A DNA stretch of 20,827 bases from Candidatus Moranbacteria bacterium CG_4_9_14_3_um_filter_45_14 (GCA_002790675.1 PFVP01000026.1:1-20827); one strand, 5' to 3'; counted from the first letter of the stretch, positions 7,450-14,270 are shown. The notes: generated from the letters alone by a model not told the origin. Numbers and translations are program-made.

Positions 7450-7854
7450 ATGGTACAAAGCTACAAAGAACTTACAGTATGGCAAAGATCAAAACAGCTT
7501 GCTGTTTCTATTTATGAATTGACAGAGAAGTTTCCAAGAGAAGAGGTGTATGGGATCATTTCACAAATGAGGAGATGTGCTATTTCTATCCCTTCAAATA
7601 TCGCAGAAGGAAGAGTGAGAGGAACGAGAAAAGACTTTTTATCATTTCTCAGAATTGCATACGGATCTGGAGCCGAACTTGAAACACAGGTAGAAATTTC
7701 TAAAGAGATATTTAAAACGAGGAAAATCGATTTCGCTACAGCAGATTCTTTGTTGCTCGAAACGATGAAAATGCTCAATGCTATGATACGAAAGATGAAT
7801 CCGAATACATCACAAGCTAACGAAGCAAGAGAAGCTAATAAGCTAATAAGCTAA
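7450..7854 (+). CDS. Four-helix-bundle protein (23S rRNA IVS-type family)
   Basis: 134 residues matching the four-helix-bundle/S23 intervening-sequence protein family: it opens SYKELTVWQRSKQLAVSIYE, continues KFPREEVYGIISQMRRCAIS and IPSNIAEGRVRGTRKDFLSF, and has an Ala-rich third and fourth helix with ELETQVEIS. These proteins form small pentameric or oligomeric helical bundles. Some family members act as accessory proteins in diversity-generating retroelements, and many sit in rRNA intervening sequences; their function elsewhere is unclear. It separates the ABC ATPase from its permease. Its codons are visibly more A/T-rich than those of both neighbours, and it is bracketed by inverted sets of AGCTAAT-like short repeats. 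The last dozen residues (ANEAREANKLIS) are encoded by the right-hand repeat. This looks like a recently inserted cassette. Confidence 0.92.
   Translation: MVQSYKELTVWQRSKQLAVSIYELTEKFPREEVYGIISQMRRCAISIPSNIAEGRVRGTRKDFLSFLRIAYGSGAELETQVEISKEIFKTRKIDFATADSLLLETMKMLNAMIRKMNPNTSQANEAREANKLIS
7815..7854 (+). repeat. Tandem AGCTAAT-type units, right flank of four-helix-bundle cassette
   Basis: Units AGCTAACGA, AGCAAGAGA, AGCTAATA, AGCTAATA and AGCTAA follow in series and encode the C-terminus and stop codon of the four-helix-bundle protein. The permease ATG begins five bases later. The units are inverted relative to those at 7407-7442. Confidence 0.78.
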
Positions 7855-7858
7855 CATA

Positions 7859-9055
7859 ATGCGATTTTTCGACCTACTCAAACTGTCGCTCCGTATGTTC
7901 AAGGCTCGCACGATGCGAACATTACTTACCATTCTCGGTATGAGCGTCGGTATCGCTGCGATTATTTTCCTCGTTTCTTTCGGCTATGGATTACAGCGTA
8001 CGTTGCTCCAGAAAATCACCACCTCGGACGCCCTCGTCACGCTTGATGTTTCACTGGGGAAAACAGACGGTGGAGAGAAACTCGATAGCGCAACCATAGA
8101 AAGACTGAAAGCCCTCCCGAATGTCATCGATGTTATTCCGGTACTCGAACTGGCCGGCCAAGAGAAAATCGACAACATCACCCTCGATATCACCACCGTC
8201 AGTTCCACCACCTCTCTCCTGAAAAACGAAGGTTTGAAAATCGAATTCGGCCGATTCTTCACACAGAACGAAACGAACAATATCGTCATCACCTCAGCGG
8301 TTGCCAAAGTCTTGAATGTCCCTCTCGAAGAGATGCTCGGCAAAACAGTCGCACTCACGCTCTTCCAGAATAATACGTCCGGTCAAACGGATAGGAAATC
8401 ATCATACACCCCAGATGCTCCTTACACTATCGTCGGTGTCATAGCGGGGGAGGAAAACATTGTGTACCTCTCTCTTGATTCCCTCGCGACCCTCTCCGTC
8501 GAAAACTATACCAAATTGAAGGTGAAATGCGCTTCAACCAACGTCTTGGGTGCAATACGCGGGGAGATTGAAGGACAAGGATTCGTCGCTTCCTCCATCT
8601 CCGAAACGATCGACCAGGCAAATATGGTTTTCAGAGTCATCCAAGTGGTTCTGATGGTATTCGGAATGATCGCTCTCATCGTCTCAGCTATCGGTATGTT
8701 CAATACGATGACTATCGCCCTCCTCGAACGAACCGAAGAAATCGGCATTATGAAAGCTATCGGTGCTTCGCGAAACAGTATTTCTCTGATGTTCATTATG
8801 GAATCCACTTTGATGGGATTTCTCGGATCGCTCGGCGGAGTCATTTTGGGGTATTTGGAAGGAACCGTCGTCAATGTTCTCATCAATCTCGTCGCCAGTC
8901 GTTTCGGCGGTGAAGCAGTCAGTCTTTTTTCCAGTCCACTGTGGTTCATCATTTCCGTCATTCTTTTCGGCGCATTCATCGGACTCTTGACCGGTATCTT
9001 CCCCGCCCGGAGCGCTTCCAAAATCGATACTCTCGAAGCCCTCCGTTACAAGTAA
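7859..9055 (+). CDS. MacB/FtsX-family ABC transporter permease
   Basis: 398 residues. The topology is that of MacB/LolC permeases: an N-terminal span (about 20-42, after RTMRTLLTILGMSVG), a large extracytoplasmic MacB-PCD-like domain (about 45-260), then three C-terminal spans of the FtsX domain. The conserved coupling segment ERTEEIGIMKAIGASRNSIS (about 291-310) and the terminal FPARSASKIDTLEALRYK are typical of the family. It works with the ATPase encoded at 6089-7405, using ATP hydrolysis for mechanical work on the outer face of the membrane, for example peptide or lipoprotein export. The substrate is unknown. The start codon lies directly after the four-helix-bundle cassette, so its translation may now depend on read-through from that gene (inference). 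Confidence 0.92.
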   Translation: MRFFDLLKLSLRMFKARTMRTLLTILGMSVGIAAIIFLVSFGYGLQRTLLQKITTSDALVTLDVSLGKTDGGEKLDSATIERLKALPNVIDVIPVLELAGQEKIDNITLDITTVSSTTSLLKNEGLKIEFGRFFTQNETNNIVITSAVAKVLNVPLEEMLGKTVALTLFQNNTSGQTDRKSSYTPDAPYTIVGVIAGEENIVYLSLDSLATLSVENYTKLKVKCASTNVLGAIRGEIEGQGFVASSISETIDQANMVFRVIQVVLMVFGMIALIVSAIGMFNTMTIALLERTEEIGIMKAIGASRNSISLMFIMESTLMGFLGSLGGVILGYLEGTVVNVLINLVASRFGGEAVSLFSSPLWFIISVILFGAFIGLLTGIFPARSASKIDTLEALRYK

Positions 9056-9112
9056 TACCAAACAACATATACAAAAAGTTCCAAAAATGAACTCTATAAC
9101 TTGTCCTGCCAC

Positions 9113-9259
9113 GTTCATTCCAGTTTTCTTTTGGGAGACTTGTTTCCCCAAAGCGGGCATGGTTTTTTGCTTCAAGAGCAAAAAGAGCGAAGGGGAAACA
9201 GGAGTGAGTGAAACGGCTGGGTGAGCGAGTGTGCTCCAAAAAGAAAACTGGAATGAAAC
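9113..9259. repeat. Nested palindromic element between convergent genes
   Basis: Outer arms of about 24 bp (9113-9137 and 9234-9259) share the core CATTCCAGTTTTCTTTT and its inverse. Inside are a second stem, CTTGTTTCCCC (9139-9149) against GGGGAAACAGG (9192-9202), a terminal hairpin TTTTTGCT/AGCAAAAA (9164-9184) and a small hairpin GAGC/GCTC (9224-9237 region). The whole is a branched fold about 147 nt long. It sits between the permease stop (9055) and the P-type ATPase stop (9278), so it may serve as a two-way terminator, but the size and branching suggest a palindromic repetitive or MITE-like element. No coding function is claimed. Confidence 0.8.
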
Positions 9260-9277
9260 GCTGTGAAAAATATTTTT

Positions 9278-11047
9278 TCAATACGTCGATCGAAGCGCGT
9301 TCACGATGACGATGACATCGATGACTTCTTGCAACAGAGCGCCATAGAGCGGTGATATGAATCCGAAGAAAGCGAACAACATACCAAGCGTTGAGAGTCC
9401 GGTACCGATCAAGATACTCTGGAGAGCGACATGATAAGACCTGCGTCCAATATGAATAGCGTCTTTCATAAGAGAAGCATCACGCCCGAAAATAGCCACG
9501 TCTGCAGCCTCGATTGAGGCGCTGTTCTCTGATCCGGAGAAAACGATACCGATGTCTGCGAGGGCGAGTGCCGGAGCATCGTTCATCCCATCGCCGACCA
9601 TCCCTACGAGTTTCCCTTCCTTTTGATACCGCTTGATGAGCTCTGTTTTTCTTTCCGGACGACACTCCGCATAAATCGGTAACTTGAAATGCCCAAAGAG
9701 TCGATCAGCATTCTTCTTCTTGTCCCCGGTCAGAATCCCAAGCGTGTATCCACGATTCCGCAAATAATCAAAGACATCCCCTACTGCTGGTTTGATTTCA
9801 TCATCAAAAGAAAACCGAGCAACCGGCGTAGCAGAGAGAACGAGATCAACTACGATACCGCTACCCGTATTTTTTTTCGTTTGGACAATCCCGTATTCCT
9901 TCCCCGCTATCGTCCCAAAAATTCCTTCCCCTATTTTTTCTTCTACATTCTCTGCTACCAAAAGCTCCCCTTCGTATGAAGTATGCTCATTCACAAAGGC
10001 TTTCGCAATGGGATGAAACGAATGCTGTTCGAGGGCTGTCGCGATAGACAGTACCTGTTCCCTCGAAAATGTTCTGTCGAGCAGTTCTATTTTCTTCAAC
10101 CGAGGGATACCGAGCGTGAGCGTGCCCGTCTTGTCGAAAAAAAACATTTTGGTTTTGGCGAGCAATTCGAGGATGAGCGGACTTTTGATGATAATATTTT
10201 TCCGTGCCGCCTTGTTCAACCCACCGATAAAACTTATCGGAGCGGCAATAAGGAGCGGACAAGGTGTCGCAATCACCAGCACCGCGAGGAAACGTTCCCA
10301 TTCACCAAAGAAAAAATAGGCTCCGAATGAAAGCAGAAGCGAAAAAAATGTGAAGAAAATATTGTACCGCTCTGCAAGACGGATCATCGGAGCAGGATGG
10401 GATTTCCCCTCTTCTACGAGAGACAGAATCTTCCGATAACTCGAATGTTCGAAATCTCCCAATACCCGCATCTGGAGTACCTGACCGACATTGACCGCAC
10501 CACTTTTGAGAACAGCAGTCTCTCTGTACACCACAGGCTCCATCTCCCCTGTTAAGTTCGCTTCGTTCAGAAGGGCGCGATCCGAGACCAGATACCCATC
10601 AAATGCGAGCATCTCATTTTGTCGAACAAGCAGAATGTCTCCTTTTCGTATCGCCTGAAGAGAGACTTCGTGCGTCCCCGATGGGGTGACAAGAAAAACC
10701 ATCTTGGGAATATTTTCGAAGAGACTCCGCAGTGTCTGCTCTGCCCGAATGGCACCGTATCTCTCGAGCGCCGCACTGACTGCGACCATCAACGCGACAA
10801 CGGCACCGGCCAATAACTGACCCAATATAAGGGCTGTTCCGAGCGCCAAAAAAGCGAGATAATCCAGATTGAAACGTTTTCTCCGTATCCGCTCATACGA
10901 TTCGAATACCAATTGGAGAATACCGAGAAGAATCGCTATGCCGTACACCATTTGTTCTCCGAGAATGAGCGCAAGAAAAATACAGATGACAACCAAGGAT
11001 GGCAAGCGGAATTCTTTGCTCCACAAAATATCAGAAATTCGTATCAT
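9278..11047 (-). CDS. Heavy-metal P1B-type ATPase with TPC motif, lacking N-terminal metal-binding domain
   Basis: 589 residues, shorter than typical P1B pumps because the N-terminal HMA domain is absent. Visible motifs: actuator NLTGEMEPV (about 164-172), membrane ion-binding motif ATPCPLLIAAP (Thr261-Pro-Cys263, in place of the usual Cys-Pro-Cys), phosphorylation site FFDKTGTLT (Asp305), the HP pair of the nucleotide-binding domain HSFHPIAKAF (His345-Pro346), and the hinge MVGDGMNDAPALALAD. The family moves transition-metal ions out of the cytoplasm at the cost of ATP. A TPC motif has been linked to the P1B-5 group, but the cargo cannot be fixed from sequence. It begins 8 nt after the protease gene's stop and is very probably cotranscribed with it. 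The stop codon (TGA) lies in the A/T palindrome 9264-9280. Confidence 0.92.
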   Translation of the reverse strand: MIRISDILWSKEFRLPSLVVICIFLALILGEQMVYGIAILLGILQLVFESYERIRRKRFNLDYLAFLALGTALILGQLLAGAVVALMVAVSAALERYGAIRAEQTLRSLFENIPKMVFLVTPSGTHEVSLQAIRKGDILLVRQNEMLAFDGYLVSDRALLNEANLTGEMEPVVYRETAVLKSGAVNVGQVLQMRVLGDFEHSSYRKILSLVEEGKSHPAPMIRLAERYNIFFTFFSLLLSFGAYFFFGEWERFLAVLVIATPCPLLIAAPISFIGGLNKAARKNIIIKSPLILELLAKTKMFFFDKTGTLTLGIPRLKKIELLDRTFSREQVLSIATALEQHSFHPIAKAFVNEHTSYEGELLVAENVEEKIGEGIFGTIAGKEYGIVQTKKNTGSGIVVDLVLSATPVARFSFDDEIKPAVGDVFDYLRNRGYTLGILTGDKKKNADRLFGHFKLPIYAECRPERKTELIKRYQKEGKLVGMVGDGMNDAPALALADIGIVFSGSENSASIEAADVAIFGRDASLMKDAIHIGRRSYHVALQSILIGTGLSTLGMLFAFFGFISPLYGALLQEVIDVIVIVNALRSTY

Positions 11048-11055
11048 AGATGATT

Positions 11056-12495
11056 TTATTTTTCTTTTCCTTCAGATATGTCCTCATATTTTTTCAGGAG
11101 GTCTTCACTCGTGTGCAAGCGTGTTTTCAGAACGAGGATCTCCTGCTCTTCGCGTCGTACCTGACGGAGCACCCAATACAGCGCTACGCTAAAAATCACG
11201 AAAAACAACAGTATGATACCGATAAAGGAGAGAAGCGGTTTCCCCAGCATACTGACAAGCCCTTTCAGCTCATCCAAACGAGTGTCCAGTGCCATCCCCG
11301 TCTTTTGCAGATCATCGCATTGCCTGAAATATGTGTAGAGCATATCTTCCGCAACGAAAACAGGGTTGCTTTTGCTTATGGCTCGATGGAAAGCATCTCC
11401 TGCCTTGACGCATTGTTTCTGAGAGAAATATTGAAAACCTTGCTTGAAATTCTCTCCGTATGTTCCTTCAAAAGGGAAAATGCCCGCTTGTCCGGCCATC
11501 TCCTGTACCAAATCTATCGGCAAAGCGAAGGCGAAATTGTCCCCTTGCGATCGATCCATCTCATCGGTCTGGAAAGTCACTATTCCGACCACGACACCCT
11601 GTTCATTGAACAGTGGGCCACCACTCGATCCCTCGGATACTTTGGCATCCGTTTGGAAGATTTTGAAATTCTTATCGAGAGACTGCTTGATGGAACTCAC
11701 CACACCTTGTGTGAATGTGGCTTCCAGAGAAGTATTTGAATTGAGCTCCGCAGTGGCAGGAAAACCGAAGATGAATGCCTTCTTCCCGACAGCGAGCGTT
11801 CCTCCTCCCAAAGCCAGTGCCGGCAGACCGGATTCATCTATCTTTATCAGCGCGACGTCTTTCTCATCTTCCGAAAAATGATCATTCACCGAAACTACCG
11901 TCGCAGGAAAACCCTCCTTCGAGAGATCCGGTATCGACTTCTGCAGAGAATCAGGACGGAGTACGGCCACTTCATTCGTCAGATCGAAAACACTCTGATC
12001 GATGACGAACTGCAAGACCTTTTTGCTGAAACTGTTTTCTGATTCTGTCTTGAGAAAACTTTGCATATCCACATCACTGAGGGTGAGCGCATTCTCATAC
12101 AACCCCGCCAAAGCGTTATCAGACGCCAACGTTTCTCTCACCGTCTCTTCTGAAACAACATGCGAATTGGTGGCGATATAGCCATCCGGATGGATGATGA
12201 AACCGCTCCCCACCAGATACTCATCCACCGGCACTTCGCTCCATTTATCTGGCAATATAGCCACCAAGCGTCTCTGTATATCCACCTTGATATGAGGAAT
12301 CCTGGCCGTGCCACTGACATGCTGTACGATGCGGACAATCGATGACTTGACCAAATCCACCAACGCTTCCTGTGAGAGAGCCTGCTCCGCATATACCGGC
12401 AGAGAAGCATTTCCTCCGATACCTACGAAAATAAAAAACGCGGCTACGAACACAAGAAGCCTACGCGAAAAAAAAGATGCTGGTGAGGATATCAT
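11056..12495 (-). CDS. Membrane-anchored trypsin-like (DegP/HtrA-type) serine protease
   Basis: 479 residues. A signal peptide or signal anchor (about 11-36) is followed by a chymotrypsin-fold domain with the full triad: His112 in ATNSHVV, Asp213 in KDVALIKID, and Ser291 in EGSSGGPLF. Between His and Asp is an insertion of roughly 60 residues compared with standard HtrA. There is no PDZ domain; a helical region containing Cys362 and Cys393 follows, then one membrane span (about 420-443) and a charged cytoplasmic coiled coil (444-479). The protease domain should face outside and the coiled coil inside. It probably degrades or processes misfolded exported proteins. It is the first gene of an operon with the metal ATPase, an unusual partnership. 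Confidence 0.9.
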   Translation of the reverse strand: MISSPASFFSRRLLVFVAAFFIFVGIGGNASLPVYAEQALSQEALVDLVKSSIVRIVQHVSGTARIPHIKVDIQRRLVAILPDKWSEVPVDEYLVGSGFIIHPDGYIATNSHVVSEETVRETLASDNALAGLYENALTLSDVDMQSFLKTESENSFSKKVLQFVIDQSVFDLTNEVAVLRPDSLQKSIPDLSKEGFPATVVSVNDHFSEDEKDVALIKIDESGLPALALGGGTLAVGKKAFIFGFPATAELNSNTSLEATFTQGVVSSIKQSLDKNFKIFQTDAKVSEGSSGGPLFNEQGVVVGIVTFQTDEMDRSQGDNFAFALPIDLVQEMAGQAGIFPFEGTYGENFKQGFQYFSQKQCVKAGDAFHRAISKSNPVFVAEDMLYTYFRQCDDLQKTGMALDTRLDELKGLVSMLGKPLLSFIGIILLFFVIFSVALYWVLRQVRREEQEILVLKTRLHTSEDLLKKYEDISEGKEK

Positions 12496-12516
12496 AGCGT
12501 ATCAAATATTTCCTTC

Positions 12517-12522
12517 ATTGTA
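12517..12522 (-). promoter_or_regulatory. Extended -10 element of the protease-ATPase operon
   Basis: On the minus strand TGCTACAAT gives an extended -10 with hexamer TACAAT (complement of 12517-12522), about 21 nt before the ATG. No good -35 is visible; the expected position falls in the U-run side of the preceding terminator. Confidence 0.5.
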
Positions 12523-12539
12523 GCATATTTTTTGGCACC

Positions 12540-12567
12540 AAAAAACGAGGCCTCCCTCGTTTTTTTT
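12540..12567 (-). terminator. Terminator after the cyclophilin gene (potentially bidirectional)
   Basis: Stem ACGAGG (12545-12550) and CCTCGT (12555-12560), loop CCTC, flanked by A-run and T-run on the two sides so it can work in either direction. It lies 43 nt beyond the stop of the cyclophilin lipoprotein gene. Confidence 0.85.
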
Positions 12568-12609
12568 ATCACGCATCATACATCCTGCATCACTTATTTC
12601 TCTTCAAAA

Positions 12610-13344
12610 CTATTTCTCTGTCACAACAATCATTTTCACGACGACCGGGGTGATAGGTGATGATCCTTTCCCTCCGCGTATGGTCGGAGCCTCTGCAATT
12701 TTGTCAACGACATCCAGACCAGCAGTCACGTGTCCGAAAATTACATAACTTTTCGGCAAGGCTGTATCTTTGTGCATAATGAAGAACTGACTGCCGTTCG
12801 TATTCGGTCCGGAATTGGCCATAGCCAGCGTCCCTCTGGTATATTCTCCCGTGAACGGTTCATCGGCAAATTTGTATCCCGGACCACCCATACCTGTTCC
12901 ATCCGGATCACCTCCTTGAATCATAAAACCGCTGATTGTACGATGGAAGATAGTATCATCATAGAACTTCTCTCGTGCCAGAAAAACGAAATTGTTGACG
13001 GTTATCGGGGTATCCTTGGCAGAGAGGTCGACGACGATATCTCCCACATCAGTTTTGAGCGTCGCACTGTATGTCTTGACTACATCGATCGTCATCGCTG
13101 GTTGTGTTGTATACATTTTTTTATTACTCAGTATATTAACGGGTGGAGGAGTCGGGGTCGGCGGTGTCTCCTTTTCAGGCACTGCCTGTGACGTCGCTCC
13201 TTCTGATTTATTCGTATCCGGATAGAATGACAAATCATTTTTCGCCGGTGCTTCTTTCTTCACTTCGGGTGTCGTGCAACCCACAAGAGATATCGTTCCT
13301 ACAAGAAAGAGCACTCCGAGAATTTTACTCTGCATATTTTTCAT
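12610..13344 (-). CDS. Cyclophilin-type peptidyl-prolyl isomerase, lipoprotein
   Basis: 244 residues. A lipoprotein signal peptide ends in the lipobox LVGC (Cys23), so the mature protein should be lipid-anchored on the outer face of the membrane. A Pro/Thr-rich spacer (about 24-85) leads to the cyclophilin domain (about 88-244) with FHRTISGFMIQGGDPDGTG, MANSGPNTNGSQFFI and YVIFGHV, containing the catalytic Arg of FHR and the Gln of GSQFF. It accelerates proline isomerisation in exported proteins. It is transcribed alone: promoter at 13444-13471, terminator at 12540. The leader holds a structured inverted-repeat element like the one before the DsbA-like gene, also an exported folding factor. 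ATG at codon 4 is an alternative start. Confidence 0.94.
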   Translation of the reverse strand: MKNMQSKILGVLFLVGTISLVGCTTPEVKKEAPAKNDLSFYPDTNKSEGATSQAVPEKETPPTPTPPPVNILSNKKMYTTQPAMTIDVVKTYSATLKTDVGDIVVDLSAKDTPITVNNFVFLAREKFYDDTIFHRTISGFMIQGGDPDGTGMGGPGYKFADEPFTGEYTRGTLAMANSGPNTNGSQFFIMHKDTALPKSYVIFGHVTAGLDVVDKIAEAPTIRGGKGSSPITPVVVKMIVVTEK

Positions 13345-13361
13345 AGTTCTTATCGCTTATC

Positions 13362-13413
13362 TTCACCCAGTGAAATTGCGAAGCACTGACAGAGTCAGAT
13401 TTCACGGGGTAAA
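13362..13413. repeat. 52-bp inverted-repeat element with two internal hairpins (copy 2), in the 5' UTR of the cyclophilin gene
   Basis: Ends TTCACCCAGTGAAAT (13362-13376) and ATTTCACGGGGTAAA (13399-13413) are inverted repeats agreeing at 13 of 15 positions. Two adjacent hairpins fill the interior: TGC/GCA (13377-13385, 3-nt loop) and CTGAC/GTCAG (13386-13398, 3-nt loop). The order, the flush packing and the TGC...GCA and 13-nt hairpin forms are the same as in the copy at 3649-3708, while the stem sequences differ. It lies 17 nt before the start codon, downstream of the promoter. Confidence 0.85.
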
Positions 13414-13443
13414 TCTCTTATCATTTTTCTTCTTTTCTCCTTC

Positions 13444-13471
13444 ATTATACTCGAAGAATCGAAATCACCAA
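13444..13471 (-). promoter_or_regulatory. Promoter of the cyclophilin gene
   Basis: Minus-strand TATAAT (complement of 13444-13449) with a 16-nt spacer to TTGGTG (complement of 13466-13471). The -10 is perfect, the -35 weak. The leader of about 90 nt includes the repeat element. Confidence 0.65.
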
Positions 13472-13476
13472 AATCA

Positions 13477-13695
13477 TCAGTCCTTACATTTTCCCTTGAA
13501 GTGCAACTGATTCCACATAATGCAACAGTCAAAAGCAATCTTTTGTCTCTGCTCCAGACTCAAAAGCTTTTCTTTGTTAACGAAAAATATTCCCTCACTC
13601 TACGGCATCCATAGGAAATTTTTCGGACAAAGAAAGCTCTTTCGGACAAGTGGAGCAACTAACAAAAAATTCTTTTGGCCGTTGCATAGTTGCAT
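13477..13695 (-). pseudogene. Possible small gene interrupted by an amber codon
   Basis: An ATG at 13695 opens a frame of 31 codons beginning MQLCNGQKNFLLVAPLVRKS. This meets TAG at 13600-13602 and continues in the same frame for another 40 codons, ending CCIMWNQLHFKGKCKD before TGA at 13477. Neither half is recognised. The continuous frame across a single TAG, the cysteine-rich end and the position between two promoters hint at a decayed or recoded 71-residue protein. Inverted AATGCAAC/GTTGCATT motifs (13519-13526 and 13689-13696) lie within it near both ends. It may equally be a chance open frame. Confidence 0.22.
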
Positions 13696-13722
13696 TTCAG
13701 AAGAGAATTCAAAATTCAAGGG

Positions 13723-13751
13723 TTGACGGGAGCCCAATTTTCTGCTATACT
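13723..13751 (+). promoter_or_regulatory. Strong sigma-70-type promoter of the 58-residue peptide gene
   Basis: TTGACG (13723-13728), exact 17-nt spacer, TATACT (13746-13751). This is one of the two best promoters in the window. Transcription should begin near 13758, about 230 nt before the first ATG of the next plus-strand gene. Confidence 0.83.
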
Positions 13752-13757
13752 ACTTAT

Positions 13758-13809
13758 GTTGAGAAGTGAAAAGCGGGTGAATGGCGTCATTGTCAGGCAT
13801 CCGTTTTTT
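13758..13809 (+). ncRNA. Candidate small RNA or attenuator at the start of the leader
   Basis: Right after the promoter, CGGGTG (13774-13779) pairs with CATCCG (13798-13803), followed by six Ts (13804-13809), a terminator-like end. TTGAGAA near 13759 can pair with TTCTCAA near 13812 around it. Transcription may stop here to give a short RNA of about 50 nt, or conditionally continue into the 58-residue peptide gene. No known RNA family was recognised. Confidence 0.45.
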
Positions 13810-13834
13810 CTTTCTCAATTTGCACTAAGCAAAG

Positions 13835-13966
13835 CCCAAAAGTCGAATTGGGTACCATAAAAACCTGCCTGCCGGTAGGCAGGCAAACATAAGCGTTATC
13901 ACGCTTGAAGTTGCGTCACTCGTCCCAAATGAAAATCAATTTTCATTTGCGGACTCGCTAGCAACT
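13835..13966 (+). promoter_or_regulatory. Hairpin-array leader before the 58-residue peptide gene
   Basis: Four hairpins follow one another: CCCAA/TTGGG (13835-13852); CCTGCCT/AGGCAGG (13864-13883); AAGCG/CGCTT (13891-13906); and a long one with outer stem AGTTGC/GCAACT (13909-13966) and a 10-bp inner stem AAATGAAAAT/ATTTTCATTT (13927-13948). This stretch has no coding potential. It is either a structured 5' UTR or an accumulation of small palindromic repeats. Confidence 0.65.
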
Positions 13967-13988
13967 ATAAACATTAATATAAAAGAGT

Positions 13989-14165
13989 ATGGAACCAATT
14001 ATGGAGACACCAAGCACCGATACTTCCTGTGGAACAGGCGGATGCGAAAAATGCGCACAAGTGGCGCAAGAGGCGGAAAAAAACGATGAGATAAGCTTTG
14101 CATTCTTGCTTGCTCTCGTTCCTGTCATAAGCCTTACCTTCTTTGGCCAGATGGGTCTCTTGTAA
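13989..14165 (+). CDS. 58-residue cysteine-rich, tail-anchored small protein
   Basis: ATG 13989 to TAA 14163-14165. The N-terminal half is polar, with three cysteines in the motif SCGTGGCEKC (residues 13-22) and then a Glu/Lys-rich helix. The C-terminus (about 35-58; SFAFLLALVPVISLTFFGQM) is a single hydrophobic span with no tail, so the cysteine motif should face the cytoplasm if tail-anchored. ATG 14001 (codon 5) is an alternative start. The gene has its own strong promoter at 13723 and a strong terminator 20 nt after its stop, which supports expression despite its size. The CxxxxCxxC pattern could bind a metal or serve as a redox site (inference). No family was recognised. Confidence 0.7.
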   Translation: MEPIMETPSTDTSCGTGGCEKCAQVAQEAEKNDEISFAFLLALVPVISLTFFGQMGLL

Positions 14166-14182
14166 AAAAGACTTCTTGAACC

Positions 14183-14223
14183 AAAAAAACACCGCCCTGC
14201 GTTTATCGCAAGGCGGTTTTTTT
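14183..14223. terminator. Bidirectional terminator between the 58-residue peptide and RusA-like genes
   Basis: ACCGCC-c-TGCG (14191-14201) pairs with CGCA-a-GGCGGT (14207-14217) around a TTTAT loop, with A-run on the left and T-run on the right, so it can stop transcription from both convergent genes. Confidence 0.92.
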
Positions 14224-14270
14224 ATTATCAAAAGAAGCGTCCACTTCGCCAAGCTTTAGAAGAATATTTA

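Noticed and set aside
7407..7854. CRISPR-like short repeats
   Set aside because: Units of 8-9 bp are tandem without spacers and flank a gene in inverted orientation; no Cas genes are present.
9087..9224. 45-residue plus-strand ORF (ATG 9087)
   Set aside because: Nearly all of it lies in the nested palindrome; similar short peptides read from both strands are an effect of the inverted repeat. No promoter was seen.
13974..14252. 92-codon minus-strand ORF
   Set aside because: It runs through the bidirectional terminator and is antisense to the 58-residue peptide gene, which has a promoter and terminator in its own direction.
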